Assembly (NCBI RefSeq): GCF_041379045.1
Contig: NZ_CP166871.1
Coordinates: 310,001 to 374,000, forward strand
From: Thalassotalea ponticola
GTDB taxonomy: Bacteria > Pseudomonadota > Gammaproteobacteria > Enterobacterales > Alteromonadaceae
Reading direction: 5' to 3'
DNA: 64,000 nt
Both the position numbers and the translations under genes were made by a program. The notes under the pieces were generated by a model, which was not told the origin of the DNA, made no database searches, and saw only the letters and a list, made by a program, of their open reading frames with translations. Below, in pieces: positions 32,497 through 42,316 of the stretch (within the stretch, counting starts at the first letter, position 1; every line of letters starts with the position of its first letter).

Positions 32497-34254
32497 ATGG
32501 TTTTTGCAACATTGTCGTCAATCCAGCAACAATTAACCCAACCCGGTGCACCGTTCGAATTAGCGAAGGATGCGCAAACCCAGTTAACGTATTATAAAAA
32601 TGCACCTCAAACGTTAGCTCAGATGTTACAAGCTGCGCGACGCGAAGACGATGACATCTTTTTAGTGTATGGTGATGATCGTTGGAGCTTTGCGCGCTTT
32701 TATGATGCGGTAGATCGCGTCGCCAGCTATCTGCAAGCACAACACGTGACACCAGGTCAGCGCGTTGCTATTGCCATGCGCAACCGCCCTGAATGGGCTG
32801 TATTTTTTGTTGCTAGCGTCTATATCGGCGCAATTCCTGCCCCGTTAAATAGTTTTGGCTTAGGTGATGAGTTATCGGCTGCAATTAACGACATTAACGC
32901 GGATGTGCTAGTGTGCGACGATGCGCGTTTAAAGCGTTTGCAAAATACTGAGCAGTGTTTGCCAAGCCAAGTAATTTGTTTATACGGTGATATGGCGGGG
33001 GACATTAGCCCTGAGATCAGCCGCCAATTGAGTCGCTCAAATCACGCAAATTCTGACCCTGACACTACAAGCGTTATTGTTGATGCCAACGAAGTGTTGC
33101 ACTACGCGGATACAACATGGCAAGCACCAGATATTGATACCAATAGCCCAGCGTTAATTTTGTTTACATCTGGCGCGACAAGTCGGGCCAAAGCCGTTGA
33201 GTCATCTAATAAAGCCGTTTGCCAAGCGCTGTATAACATCAATTACATCACCGCAATATCGGCAATGAGCTCACCCGATATAGTGCAGTCTATTCAAGCC
33301 AAAGGTTTACCACCGGTAGCCCTTACCGCGGTGCCTCTATTTCACGTCAGTGGCTTGCACGCACAACTTTTAAACGGTTTGTTGTCTTCTCGCAGGTTAG
33401 TGTTTTTGCACAAATGGGACACCGATTCTGCTATTGATGTGATCGAACAAGAACAGGTTACGGTGTTTAATGGCGCACCTGCGATGATTATGCAAATGAT
33501 GCGTAATAAACGATTTGTAGAAGGCAAAGCCCATCAACAGCTGGTTGGCTTGGGTTTTGGCGGTGCGGGGATACCGAAAAAGCTGATCAATAACGTGCTT
33601 GAACGCATGAGCGATAAAATGGTGGGAATCGGCTACGGTATGACCGAAACCAATGGCGCTGGCGCCGCTGGCTCGGGTGCAATTTTTAACAGCAATCCTT
33701 CAGCATCTGGGATTATTTCACCCATTATGCAAGTGCGTATTAAACGAGACGATGGCAGTGTCGCAGTCACTGGCGAGCGCGGAGAAATTCAGTTGAAGGG
33801 GGTAACCTTGATGAACGGTTACTTAGACGCTGAACACGGTTTAACCAAGGCTGTCGATAACGATGGCTGGCTAAGTACTGGCGATATTGGTTACATCGAT
33901 GAAAACGACTACATCTATGTGGTCGATCGCATAAAAGACGTTATTAATCGCGCGGGTGAAAATGTCTCGGCAGCCGAAGTCGAGTGTTGCCTGCTTCATC
34001 ACGAAGATGTGATTGAAGTTGGTGTTACCGGTATTCCCGATGACAACTTAGGCGAAGCTGTTGTTGCCGTAGTCAATTATCGCCAAGGCAGCAAGCTTGA
34101 CGAAGACAGTTTAAAAGCCTTTTGTGCCGAGCACCTAGCCGCCTTTAAAGTGCCGTGTAAAGTGGTGTTTACCGATCAAAAATTACCGCGCAATCCGGCT
34201 GGCAAACTACTGAAATCTGAACTTAAACAACACTTTGTCAGTACCCTAGCTTAA
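32497..34254 (+). CDS. Class I adenylate-forming acyl-CoA ligase
   Basis: A 585-residue AMP-dependent synthetase/ligase. The ATP-binding loop at about residue 221 reads LFTSGATSRAKAV rather than the usual TSGTTGxPK, a departure at the glycine and proline positions. Other core motifs are normal: GYGMTETNG (about 378), LSTGDIGYID (about 459), DRIKDVINRAGENVSAAEVE (about 476) and the catalytic lysine in NPAGKLLK. It would activate a carboxylic acid to its CoA ester, here probably a steroid side-chain or ring-degradation acid. Start chosen at the ATG at 32497, four bases after the MBL gene. Confidence 0.85.
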   Translation: MVFATLSSIQQQLTQPGAPFELAKDAQTQLTYYKNAPQTLAQMLQAARREDDDIFLVYGDDRWSFARFYDAVDRVASYLQAQHVTPGQRVAIAMRNRPEWAVFFVASVYIGAIPAPLNSFGLGDELSAAINDINADVLVCDDARLKRLQNTEQCLPSQVICLYGDMAGDISPEISRQLSRSNHANSDPDTTSVIVDANEVLHYADTTWQAPDIDTNSPALILFTSGATSRAKAVESSNKAVCQALYNINYITAISAMSSPDIVQSIQAKGLPPVALTAVPLFHVSGLHAQLLNGLLSSRRLVFLHKWDTDSAIDVIEQEQVTVFNGAPAMIMQMMRNKRFVEGKAHQQLVGLGFGGAGIPKKLINNVLERMSDKMVGIGYGMTETNGAGAAGSGAIFNSNPSASGIISPIMQVRIKRDDGSVAVTGERGEIQLKGVTLMNGYLDAEHGLTKAVDNDGWLSTGDIGYIDENDYIYVVDRIKDVINRAGENVSAAEVECCLLHHEDVIEVGVTGIPDDNLGEAVVAVVNYRQGSKLDEDSLKAFCAEHLAAFKVPCKVVFTDQKLPRNPAGKLLKSELKQHFVSTLA

Positions 34255-34264
34255 GGACCTCGCG

Positions 34265-35965
34265 ATGAAAACAGAATACGATGTGATTGTTATTGGTTCG
34301 GGTGCTGGCGCCTTGACCTCAGCCCTAACTGCGACTGATCAAGGACTTGATGTATTAGTTTGTGAAAAATCTGATAAGTTTGGCGGTACATCGGCGTTAT
34401 CGGGTGGTGGCATTTGGATCCCCAATAATAGTTTATTTAAAAAAATGGGTGGCAAGGACAGTTTTGAAGACGCCTTAACCTACCTAAAAGCGGCGACACA
34501 AGATTCGGTAAGTGAAGAGCGATTGATTGCTTACTTAGAAAAAGCGCCCGAAATGGTGGATTACTTACACCAACACAGTCAGGTTCGCTTTGCCGTTGCA
34601 GCGCAATACCCCGATTATTATCCGCACCTACCTGGCTCATTAGCAGGCGGTCGAACACTCGATCCCGAGTTGTATGATTCGAGTAAATTAAACGGTCATT
34701 TAAGTGAGTTGCGCGAAGCCTCTCCGGCGACCTTACTCATGGGTAAAATAGGTTGGACAGCCCGCGATGCACATTTGGCTATCAGCCGTAAATTTGGCTG
34801 GCAATGGACAATGCTAAAACGCATTATTCGTTATAAGCTCGACGCCAAATGGCGTAAAAAACACAACACTAAACGCGATCGTCGGGTTGGTCTGGGAAAC
34901 AGTTTGATTGCGTCATTGCGCGCTTCATTAAGCGATCGAGATGTACCAATTTGGCTTAACAGCGAGTTTGTTGAATACATTAAACAGGACAATCGTGTAA
35001 CTGGGGTAGTGATTAACAAAGACGGCCAATCAGTACAACTTAGCGCACGCAAAGCGGTGATTATGGCCAGTGGTGGCTTTGAACAAAATCAGCAATTGCG
35101 GGAAAAACACTTACCGCAACCAACGTCTGTACAGTGGAGTGCAACACCACCAGGACAAAATACCGGGCAAGCACTCATCGCCGGTGAGCAAATTGACGCT
35201 GCCACCGATCTGCTTGAGTGCGCTTGGTGGTCACCCACAATGGTGGTGCCCAATGAAGACAAAGCCCGAGGCTTATTTGCCGAGCGCGCGTTTCCTGGGG
35301 CAATTGTCGTCAATGCTCAAGGTCAACGCTTTACCAATGAAGCAGGTCCCTACCTAGAGTTCGGTGAGGCCATGTACAACAATTATCAAAGTAGTGAACG
35401 CAAGCAACTTCAATCGTATGTGGTGTTTGATAGCCATTTTCGCTTTAACTACGCAATGGGGCCGCTGATGCCAGCGCAAATTATGCCCGACCGTCGTTTA
35501 CCTAAAGCGTGGAAAGACAGCGTTTATTACAAAGCCGATTCTCTTGAGGCGTTAGCACTACAAATTAACGTTGACGCCAACGGACTAAAGCAAACGGTTG
35601 ATAAAATTAATCAGTACGCACAAAGTGGTAATGATCAAGACTTTCAACGCGGTGGCAATGTGTTTGATCGCTACTACGGCGACCGCAACGTCAAGCCAAA
35701 CCCATGTCTGGCGCCCATTGTGAAAGGGCCGTTTTATGCGATGCCGATTCAAGCCGGCGATATTGGCACCAAAGGCGGCTTGTTAACCAACGAGTACGCG
35801 CAAGTGTTATCGGCCACAACCAATGCACCTATCGAGGGTTTGTATGCTATCGGTAACTGTTCGGCAGCGGTTATGGGACGCAGTTATCCCGGTGCTGGTT
35901 CAACATTGGGGCCGGCCATGACCTTTGGTTACATTGCCGCTAACCATATTGCACAGCGTGATTAA
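34265..35965 (+). CDS. 3-ketosteroid delta1-dehydrogenase-like flavoprotein
   Basis: A 566-residue FAD-dependent enzyme. The N-terminal dinucleotide fold is VIVIGSGAGALTSALTA with KFGGTSALSGGGIW next. The C-terminus has LYAIGNCSAAVMGRSYPGAG followed by TLGPAMTFGYIAA, the closing motif of the KstD/fumarate-reductase-like group. KstD introduces the C1-C2 double bond in 3-ketosteroids and is a required step before ring opening. Length and context favour KstD, though 3-keto-5alpha- or delta4-dehydrogenases look alike. It begins ten bases after the ligase. Confidence 0.82.
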   Translation: MKTEYDVIVIGSGAGALTSALTATDQGLDVLVCEKSDKFGGTSALSGGGIWIPNNSLFKKMGGKDSFEDALTYLKAATQDSVSEERLIAYLEKAPEMVDYLHQHSQVRFAVAAQYPDYYPHLPGSLAGGRTLDPELYDSSKLNGHLSELREASPATLLMGKIGWTARDAHLAISRKFGWQWTMLKRIIRYKLDAKWRKKHNTKRDRRVGLGNSLIASLRASLSDRDVPIWLNSEFVEYIKQDNRVTGVVINKDGQSVQLSARKAVIMASGGFEQNQQLREKHLPQPTSVQWSATPPGQNTGQALIAGEQIDAATDLLECAWWSPTMVVPNEDKARGLFAERAFPGAIVVNAQGQRFTNEAGPYLEFGEAMYNNYQSSERKQLQSYVVFDSHFRFNYAMGPLMPAQIMPDRRLPKAWKDSVYYKADSLEALALQINVDANGLKQTVDKINQYAQSGNDQDFQRGGNVFDRYYGDRNVKPNPCLAPIVKGPFYAMPIQAGDIGTKGGLLTNEYAQVLSATTNAPIEGLYAIGNCSAAVMGRSYPGAGSTLGPAMTFGYIAANHIAQRD

Positions 35966-35966
35966 T

Positions 35967-37580
35967 ATGCAACACAGTAGTTTACAACATCAATCGAGCA
36001 AGCAAGCAGAGTGGCGACATCCAGCTCGCACCATTGGTGAATTAGCCACTAACATACCACCTCAGTTTGCAGCGATTACCGCTCTTAAAGACGCCGACAG
36101 AGAAGTCAGTTATGCCGAACTGTCAGGGCAAATACAGCCGATCTGTAAAGCATTAATGGCATCTGGTGTGATCAAAGGTGACAGAGTGGCTATTTGGGCA
36201 CCAAACAGTATTGATTGGGTGTTAATTGCGCTCGCCATTCATGCGTGTGGTGCGATATTGGTACCGATCAACACGCGCATGAAAGGCCCAGAAGTGGCTC
36301 ATATACTCAATGAAAGCCAGTGCAAGGTATTGTTTTCTGTCGGTAAGTTTTTAAAGCATGACTACCCAATGCAGTTACACGGGCAGCAACTAAGTAGCCA
36401 GCCGTTAACCGTATTATTAGCAGAGCAAGTTTCTTCTGCGAAGGCGGCAGTAACGTGGTCGTCGTGGTTGAGCAGGCAAGTCGCGATAAGCGAATCGGCA
36501 CTTAAACAACGCTTAGCTAGCGTTGATGAAACCGATGGCGCCGATATCCTATTTACCTCGGGAACCACGGGTAAGCCAAAAGGGGTATTGTGTTCGCACG
36601 GTGCAACGTTAAAAGCGTATCGGCAATATATAAACGCCTTGGGCTATCAGCCAGGCGAGCGCTTTTTGATTGTTAACCCATTCTTTCACGCTTTCGGTTA
36701 TAAAGCCGGCTGGGTTAGCGCCTTATTAGCCGGTTGTACTATTTTACCCGAAGCGGTATTTGACGCAGAGAAAATCTTACAGCGAATCGAAACCGAGCAA
36801 GTCAATATTTTGCCAGGGCCACCTACGTTATACAGCTCATTGTTAGCCGTTGAAAACATTGGTAATGCCAATTTATCAAGTCTACGGGTCGCGGTAACGG
36901 GATCGTCGTCAGTGTCACCAACGCTAGTAGAGTCGATGTGGAAAACACTGCAGTTTGATCAGGTGGTAACCGCGTACGGGTTAACCGAATGTGGAGGCTT
37001 GGCAACCATGTGCAGAGCCGATGACTCAGCAACCACCATTGCCAATACCAGCGGTAAAGCGATTGCTGATACCCAGCTTGCCATTTTAAACGACAACGGT
37101 GACGAAGTAGCGCAGGGTGAGGTCGGGGAAATTTGTTTGCGCGGATATCATATCATGCAGGGCTATTGGCAAAATGATGTGGCAACACGAGCGGCCATTG
37201 ACCAAGCCAACTGGTTGCACACCGGTGATTTAGGTTATCTCGATCAACAGGGTAATTTGTGTATTACTGGTCGCTTAAAAGACATGTATATTTGCGGTGG
37301 TTTTAATTGCTACCCCGCTGAAATAGAGGCGATAATGCAAACCCACCCGCACATCCACGACGTCGCGGTGATCGGTGTTCCAGATGAGCGCATGGGAGAA
37401 GTGGGCTGTGCCTTTGTTATTGCCAAGGGCGATTACCGTTTTGACCCAGATGAACTTATCCATTGGTGTCGTGACAATATGGCCAATTACAAAACGCCGC
37501 GTTTTATTCGTCAAGTTGATGCATTTCCGTTAAATGCGTCTAACAAAGTGTTAAAACAAGAGCTGTTCGCACGGTTTTAG
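35967..37580 (+). CDS. Acyl-CoA ligase (FadD-type)
   Basis: A 537-residue AMP-dependent ligase from the ATG at 35967, one base after the dehydrogenase stop codon. Canonical motifs are present: ILFTSGTTGKPKGV (about 193), AYGLTECGG (about 336), HTGDLGYLD (about 417) and GRLKDMYICGGFNCYPAEIE (about 434). The closing lysine is in SNKVLK. Likely to activate a steroid-derived acid (side chain or the HIP-type ring remnant), the usual job of FadD3/FadD17/FadD19-type enzymes in such clusters; which one cannot be told from sequence alone. The transcript ends at a strong terminator 50 bases on. Confidence 0.82.
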   Translation: MQHSSLQHQSSKQAEWRHPARTIGELATNIPPQFAAITALKDADREVSYAELSGQIQPICKALMASGVIKGDRVAIWAPNSIDWVLIALAIHACGAILVPINTRMKGPEVAHILNESQCKVLFSVGKFLKHDYPMQLHGQQLSSQPLTVLLAEQVSSAKAAVTWSSWLSRQVAISESALKQRLASVDETDGADILFTSGTTGKPKGVLCSHGATLKAYRQYINALGYQPGERFLIVNPFFHAFGYKAGWVSALLAGCTILPEAVFDAEKILQRIETEQVNILPGPPTLYSSLLAVENIGNANLSSLRVAVTGSSSVSPTLVESMWKTLQFDQVVTAYGLTECGGLATMCRADDSATTIANTSGKAIADTQLAILNDNGDEVAQGEVGEICLRGYHIMQGYWQNDVATRAAIDQANWLHTGDLGYLDQQGNLCITGRLKDMYICGGFNCYPAEIEAIMQTHPHIHDVAVIGVPDERMGEVGCAFVIAKGDYRFDPDELIHWCRDNMANYKTPRFIRQVDAFPLNASNKVLKQELFARF

Positions 37581-37630
37581 CGTAACCTCTGGGTTAGCTA
37601 TGGCTGGCAAGAAATTGTCGATTGGATAAT

Positions 37631-37660
37631 AAAAAAGCAGCGACACAGGCTGCTTTTTTT
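37631..37660. terminator. Bidirectional terminator between convergent genes
   Basis: AAAAAAGCAGC and GCTGCTTTTTTT around a 7-base loop, with A- and T-runs on both sides. It serves the ligase gene on the plus strand and the methyltransferase gene on the minus strand. Confidence 0.88.
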
Positions 37661-37696
37661 GAGTATCAGGATAGCTTTTTTGATTAGACGACGCAG

Positions 37697-38650
37697 TTAG
37701 GCGACTTTTTTTAGTTTAATCACCCAAGCTAACAGATTGTCTTTATCATTAATTAACGTTGATGTCGACTCAACAGTTAGCCCAACTTGTTTGGCTTGTG
37801 TTTGCAGTAATTCGACATTGTTCGCGTTTAATGCTGCTTTTTTCAAGTCAGCTAAGCGCTGGACATGCGCTTTCGCTTCCACTCTAAATGCCGCCACCAT
37901 AGCCAGCTTTTGCGTTAACGTTAACGAGCCACCTTGTTTAAACAGAGTCACTAATAAGCCCTGAACATTGGTATCTAAATAGCTGACTTTGTCTTCGCCT
38001 TCTAAATGACTAATTTTTTGGTTTAGTTTCTGACGCAGTTTTTCTGTCTTTGCATCGCCGCGAGGACCGGTAATGTCGAGTTGCTTAAACAGCTTAGTGA
38101 CAATATCTAAAATGCCATTGCTAGCCAGTATTTTGTTGAGCAACTGAATGGTTTTATTGTTGCGCTTTAAAATAACCGATTCGCTGTGATGGGTCACTAA
38201 TACAACATCGCCATTGAGCTTACAGACGCGAGAGATTTGCGCTAGCGTTTTGGCTTGGTGGCTGTATTCAAATCCGTACTGCGAGGTAACACAGTCAAAC
38301 TGACCATCGTTAAATGGCAGTTGAGTTGAACACACACCCGGTAAAATGGTGACCTTATTACTGGCATCACTGTCGATATCGCTGAGGTGTTTGTTGATTA
38401 GCTCAACGTCAACCGATGCGAGGTCAGTGCCTGTGTAGTGATGATCGCGACCAAGGTCATGTGCGACTTTTGCTCCGATAAGTGGAATAGAACCATTTCC
38501 GGTCGCGATATCAAGAATATTAGCGGCCTCTTGGTATTGTGAGAAGGTCTCATGCCAAAAGTCTAAAAACGCGCCTTCGTAATTTTTTTCAAAAGCGTTA
38601 CCAAAAGAGGTGATAAAACCGGTTTTCCAATATTCATCCCAGTGTTGCAT
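37697..38650 (-). CDS. SAM-dependent methyltransferase of unknown substrate
   Basis: A 317-residue protein. A class I methyltransferase domain lies in the first 160 residues: NILDIATGNGSIPL is motif I, YTGTDLASVDVELI the acidic loop and LPFNDGQFDCVTSQYGFEY motif IV. The C-terminal half is helical and unlike known families to my eye. It is transcribed opposite to the steroid genes. A role in the cluster is possible only by proximity. Confidence 0.78.
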   Translation of the reverse strand: MQHWDEYWKTGFITSFGNAFEKNYEGAFLDFWHETFSQYQEAANILDIATGNGSIPLIGAKVAHDLGRDHHYTGTDLASVDVELINKHLSDIDSDASNKVTILPGVCSTQLPFNDGQFDCVTSQYGFEYSHQAKTLAQISRVCKLNGDVVLVTHHSESVILKRNNKTIQLLNKILASNGILDIVTKLFKQLDITGPRGDAKTEKLRQKLNQKISHLEGEDKVSYLDTNVQGLLVTLFKQGGSLTLTQKLAMVAAFRVEAKAHVQRLADLKKAALNANNVELLQTQAKQVGLTVESTSTLINDKDNLLAWVIKLKKVA

Positions 38651-38812
38651 GCGAGTTCCTCGTATTACTGCATATTATCGATAGAGAGCATGACATTTAT
38701 ATTGATATTGTCAGTGGCAAACAAGTGCTCATGTTACGTTTTGGTAGCAATTATTCAAGGTATTTTTAACGCTTTGCCGATCGGCGCAGTTAATGCCCGT
38801 TATTTAACCCAC

Positions 38813-39334
38813 TTATGCTGTGACATTGTGGTCAATATCGGCGCGCAACGCTAATGCTTGTTCGGTCACTTTGTGCTCCAACGAGGTGAACAAACCCAGG
38901 GCAAAACAAAGTTCAGCAACCAAAAATAATGGACCGATTAACAGTTGTTTTAAATCGTCAAAAAACGCCGGTTTTGCCTTTTCGTAATAGTGACCAATAA
39001 ACTGAAATATCCAACCGATAACAAAAACCAGTGCCGCCAGCCAATAGGCGTTCTCTGACGCCGCATAGCTTTGCGCGTGCAGCCAAATGGGGCCGATCAG
39101 CAAAATGGCAACGCTACCAAGTTTGACATCAAGAATCAGATAGTAAGCAAAAATTAGCACAGCGAGTAATTGCATGGCATTGGTTTTAATAGAAAAAATT
39201 TCGACAGAAAACGTAGCAAACAGCAAGGCGGCGGACCACAAAATTAACGGGATGCCAATAAAGTGAGTGATAACATTGTGCTTATTTAAGTGCACACTTT
39301 TGTAAATGCTCAATAAGCGCGGCAGTGATTTCAT
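38813..39334 (-). CDS. Mpo1/DUF962-family membrane protein
   Basis: About 173 residues from the ATG at 39334, which has a GGAAA site. The N-terminus LSIYKSVHLNKHNVITHFIG, with its H-x-x-H-N-x-x-x-H arrangement, and four to five helices match the Mpo1-like family, whose yeast member is an Fe-dependent 2-hydroxy fatty acid dioxygenase. The second histidine cluster is in WIFQFIGHYYEKAKPA. Integral membrane protein. Divergent from the HsaA-like gene with about 300 bases between. Confidence 0.85.
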   Translation of the reverse strand: MKSLPRLLSIYKSVHLNKHNVITHFIGIPLILWSAALLFATFSVEIFSIKTNAMQLLAVLIFAYYLILDVKLGSVAILLIGPIWLHAQSYAASENAYWLAALVFVIGWIFQFIGHYYEKAKPAFFDDLKQLLIGPLFLVAELCFALGLFTSLEHKVTEQALALRADIDHNVTA

Positions 39335-39635
39335 AGGATTTCCTAAATAACATCGCCCGACTAAACACATTGACTGTGTAATTAATCTGACTTTAACAAT
39401 ATTTCTCATCCTATCACATCGGCCCCTTGTATTGTCTACAATTAAGCCGATCGACAGCAATCCCATATAAAAACTAGGGTTATGTGCATTCAGCTAACAA
39501 TATAGGTCATCAACGGCCGGTGATTACTGGCACAACGGCACCAATACAGCGTGGCAAGTTAGTCCATATTGACGATGAGAAGTGTGCTAAATGGTGGACA
39601 ATCGAGTTAGATTCCATAACGATGAGGTACACCAC
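39335..39635. promoter_or_regulatory. Divergent promoter region before the HsaA-like gene
   Basis: About 300 bases between divergent starts. It should hold promoters for both directions. No clear operator seen; an open reading frame across it lacks a family pattern and is not called. Confidence 0.4.
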
Positions 39636-40859
39636 ATGGGTGCTCAACTTAATGACGCAATTTTAGACCACATTTCTAACGATTATATGTCGACTGAGGC
39701 AAAAGCCTTGGTTGAAAAAGCCCACGCGCTCGGACCCTTATTGGCTGCTAACGCACGCCAAGCCGATGAAGACGGCAAAGTCTGCCCTGAGGTTATCGCG
39801 GCGATTGACGAAGCGGGTTTGTTCCGCATTTTACAACCCAAGCGCTGGGGCGGCTATGAAATGGACCCGCGGGTGTTTTATCGCTGTCAAATGGCGTTGG
39901 CTCAACACTGTATGTCAACGGCGTGGATGTACGGAGTCATTGGTGTGCACTTTTGGCAGTTATCGCTGTTTCCAGAGCAAGCACAACAAGATGTATGGGC
40001 ACAAAACCCAGCAACTTTAATTGCCTCCACGTATATGCCGGTAGGCAAAGCCGAGAAAGTCGACGGCGGTTACCGCTTATCGGGTCACTGGAAATTTTCA
40101 ACCGGTGTGGAGCATTGCCAATGGTTGTTCTTAGGCGGCTTATTGCCCAACAGCGATGGCAGCGACGGCATGCAACACACCACGTTTTTGGTACCGGTGA
40201 GTGAGGTCACGGTGAAGAAGAACTGGGATGTATTAGGTCTGCGCGGCACTGGTAGCCACGACATCATCGTCGACGATGTGTTTGTGCCGAGCCACCACAC
40301 CAACTCAACCAATGACCACAGCGATGCGGCCTGTCCTGGTCGTGAGCACAACAGTGGTTGGTTGTATAAAATTCCGTTTATTCAAGTGTTCCAACGCGCG
40401 GTTTCTTCGGCGTGTATCGGCGCATTAGATGGCACCATCAACAACTTTAGAGAGTACGCGGCGAGCCACGTCGGTGCGCACGGTGGTCAAACCGCACAAG
40501 ACCCGAATGCGCAATTGGCGGTGAGTGAAGCGATGATGTTAAGCGACCAATTAAAACTGGTCTTGTATCGCAACTACGAGCAAGTAGTACAAAACGCCTT
40601 AGCAGGTCAAGAAATGCCGGTAGAAGAGCGCTTGTTCCAACGCGCACAATCGGCCTATGTGGCCAAGTCGTGTGCTGAAAAGGTCAATGACATCATGCGC
40701 GCTACGGCGGCATCGGGCACCTATAAGAGCAACCCGATTGAGCGATTCTTTCGCGACTTAAACCAAGCGCGTGGCCATATCGCCAATAACGCCGATGCCT
40801 ATCTTCGAGCGCACGGTGCGGTGATGCTGGGCTTACCTAACCAAGACCCGTTTGTTTAA
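39636..40859 (+). CDS. HsaA-like flavin-dependent oxygenase (acyl-CoA dehydrogenase fold)
   Basis: About 407 residues from the ATG at 39636, which has GAGG eight bases upstream; an ATG 15 codons earlier is possible. It has the acyl-CoA dehydrogenase fold of group D flavin monooxygenases: GLFRILQPKRWGGYEMDPR, HWKFSTGVEHCQW and WDVLGLRGTGSHDIIVDDV are the blocks seen in HsaA and HpaB-related oxygenases. In steroid catabolism HsaA/TesA2 hydroxylates the phenolic A ring of 3-HSA using reduced flavin. Here the next gene is a KshB-type iron-sulphur reductase instead of the small flavin reductase HsaB, so the substrate could differ. Confidence 0.78.
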   Translation: MGAQLNDAILDHISNDYMSTEAKALVEKAHALGPLLAANARQADEDGKVCPEVIAAIDEAGLFRILQPKRWGGYEMDPRVFYRCQMALAQHCMSTAWMYGVIGVHFWQLSLFPEQAQQDVWAQNPATLIASTYMPVGKAEKVDGGYRLSGHWKFSTGVEHCQWLFLGGLLPNSDGSDGMQHTTFLVPVSEVTVKKNWDVLGLRGTGSHDIIVDDVFVPSHHTNSTNDHSDAACPGREHNSGWLYKIPFIQVFQRAVSSACIGALDGTINNFREYAASHVGAHGGQTAQDPNAQLAVSEAMMLSDQLKLVLYRNYEQVVQNALAGQEMPVEERLFQRAQSAYVAKSCAEKVNDIMRATAASGTYKSNPIERFFRDLNQARGHIANNADAYLRAHGAVMLGLPNQDPFV

Positions 40860-40874
40860 CAGGCGGGTTGTGTG

Positions 40875-41918
40875 ATGAGTCTTTATCATGCCTTAACCGT
40901 GGTGGATGTGCGTCATGAAACGGCGGACGCCTGTACCTTTACCTTTGGCGTGCCGACGCAATTGGCCGATAGCTATGCCTATCAAGCGGGCCAATTCTTA
41001 ACGCTTAAGGTGCCTCACCCCGAAGGCGAGCTATTGCGTTGTTATTCGATGTGCAGCGCGCCAACGCAAACGGTCAATGACCAGGTTCAATTGTCGATTA
41101 CCGTCAAGCGGGTTGTTGACGGTCGCGCCTCAAACTACTTATGCGATAACATCACCCCGGGCTGTCGCCTTGAAGTGATGCGCCCAAGTGGGGTGTTTGT
41201 GGTCAACGACTGGCAACAAGACTTGTTGTTGTTTGCCGGTGGCAGTGGCATTACCCCAGTGTTTTCCATACTCAAGACCGCGCTTGCCCAAGGCAGTGGT
41301 CAAATACGCTTAATCTATGCCAACCGGGATGAACGCAGCATCATCTTTTTGCACGAGCTCAATCAACTGCGCCAGCAATATCCTGAGCGCTTGGAGATAG
41401 TTCACTTGCTCGATAGCTTACAAGGTGTGCCTCGCATCGGCTTGTTGCAGTCCTTGTGTTATGACATGCAAAGCGCACGCGCCTTTATTTGTGGTCCAGG
41501 CCCTTACATGGATGCGGCAGAAACGGCGCTGCACAACGCCGGTTTCAACGCCGACACCATTCACGTTGAGCGCTTTGTCTCACTCGACAGCGCTACAGCC
41601 AAACGCGACGAGTCACGGCCACAAACACCAGATGCATCGGGCGAGCACACCACAGTTACCATCGATTTATACGGTACCACCCATGTGATTGATTGCGCCT
41701 CTGGCGAGACTGTTCTCAATGCGGCGCGTGAGCAAGGTATTGAATTGCCGTATTCGTGTGAAGTCGGTATGTGCGCGTCGTGTATGTGTGAAGTCACCGA
41801 CGGTGATGTTGAATTACGGCACAACGACGTACTGACCGAACGCGACTTAAACAACGGCATCACGCTGACCTGTCAAGCCGTCCCCAAAAGCAAAACGCTG
41901 CAGTTGAAATATACCTAG
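40875..41918 (+). CDS. KshB-like FAD/NAD and 2Fe-2S reductase
   Basis: A 347-residue protein. An FAD-binding barrel (LLRCYSMCSAP near 58) and an NAD-binding domain (LLFAGGSGITPVFSIL) are followed by a C-terminal plant-type ferredoxin with CEVGMCASCMC (about 293-303) and a last cysteine in LTCQA. It passes electrons from NADH to an oxygenase. In steroid pathways KshB serves the Rieske oxygenase KshA, which opens ring B together with KstD; no kshA is in this window. It begins 15 bases after the HsaA-like gene, so it may reduce that enzyme. Confidence 0.83.
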   Translation: MSLYHALTVVDVRHETADACTFTFGVPTQLADSYAYQAGQFLTLKVPHPEGELLRCYSMCSAPTQTVNDQVQLSITVKRVVDGRASNYLCDNITPGCRLEVMRPSGVFVVNDWQQDLLLFAGGSGITPVFSILKTALAQGSGQIRLIYANRDERSIIFLHELNQLRQQYPERLEIVHLLDSLQGVPRIGLLQSLCYDMQSARAFICGPGPYMDAAETALHNAGFNADTIHVERFVSLDSATAKRDESRPQTPDASGEHTTVTIDLYGTTHVIDCASGETVLNAAREQGIELPYSCEVGMCASCMCEVTDGDVELRHNDVLTERDLNNGITLTCQAVPKSKTLQLKYT

Positions 41919-42008
41919 GTCACAACGTCCTAGTTAGGTAACAGAAATTATCGGTTTCGTCACTCGTTACATTGTTTGATTTAACGCAATTTTTTTCTAA
42001 ATAATAAC

Positions 42009-42041
42009 ATTGGTCATCGCTGTTCAAGCCCGATGACCAAT
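42009..42041. terminator. Perfect hairpin after the reductase gene
   Basis: ATTGGTCATCG and CGATGACCAAT form an 11-bp stem with an 11-base loop, followed by ATTTCCTCTTT. Reasonable terminator about 90 bases past the stop. Confidence 0.6.
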
Positions 42042-42316
42042 ATTTCCTCTTTACCACATCCCTTGTTGCGATTATGATGTCGACAGTCTGTTAACACCAT
42101 GCTAACTGTAATGTAACTCTTGTTTGACTTGATTTACCTCGCATTGATGCACATAAAAACAATGGTGTTAGGCCAATAATAATAACTAACTAATCAATAA
42201 TAAGTGTTACTCGCTTAACAAAAAAATCGCCAAATAACAGCTTTGGCTGAAACCTAACTGCAGAAAAAAATAAAAAAGCCGTTAGGTCAAACAATACAAC
42301 AAGAATAGGAAGAACT
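42042..42316. promoter_or_regulatory. Upstream region of the LuxR-type regulator
   Basis: About 275 bases, AT-rich, holding the promoter of the regulator gene. No clear -10/-35 pair or operator distinguished by eye. Confidence 0.35.
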
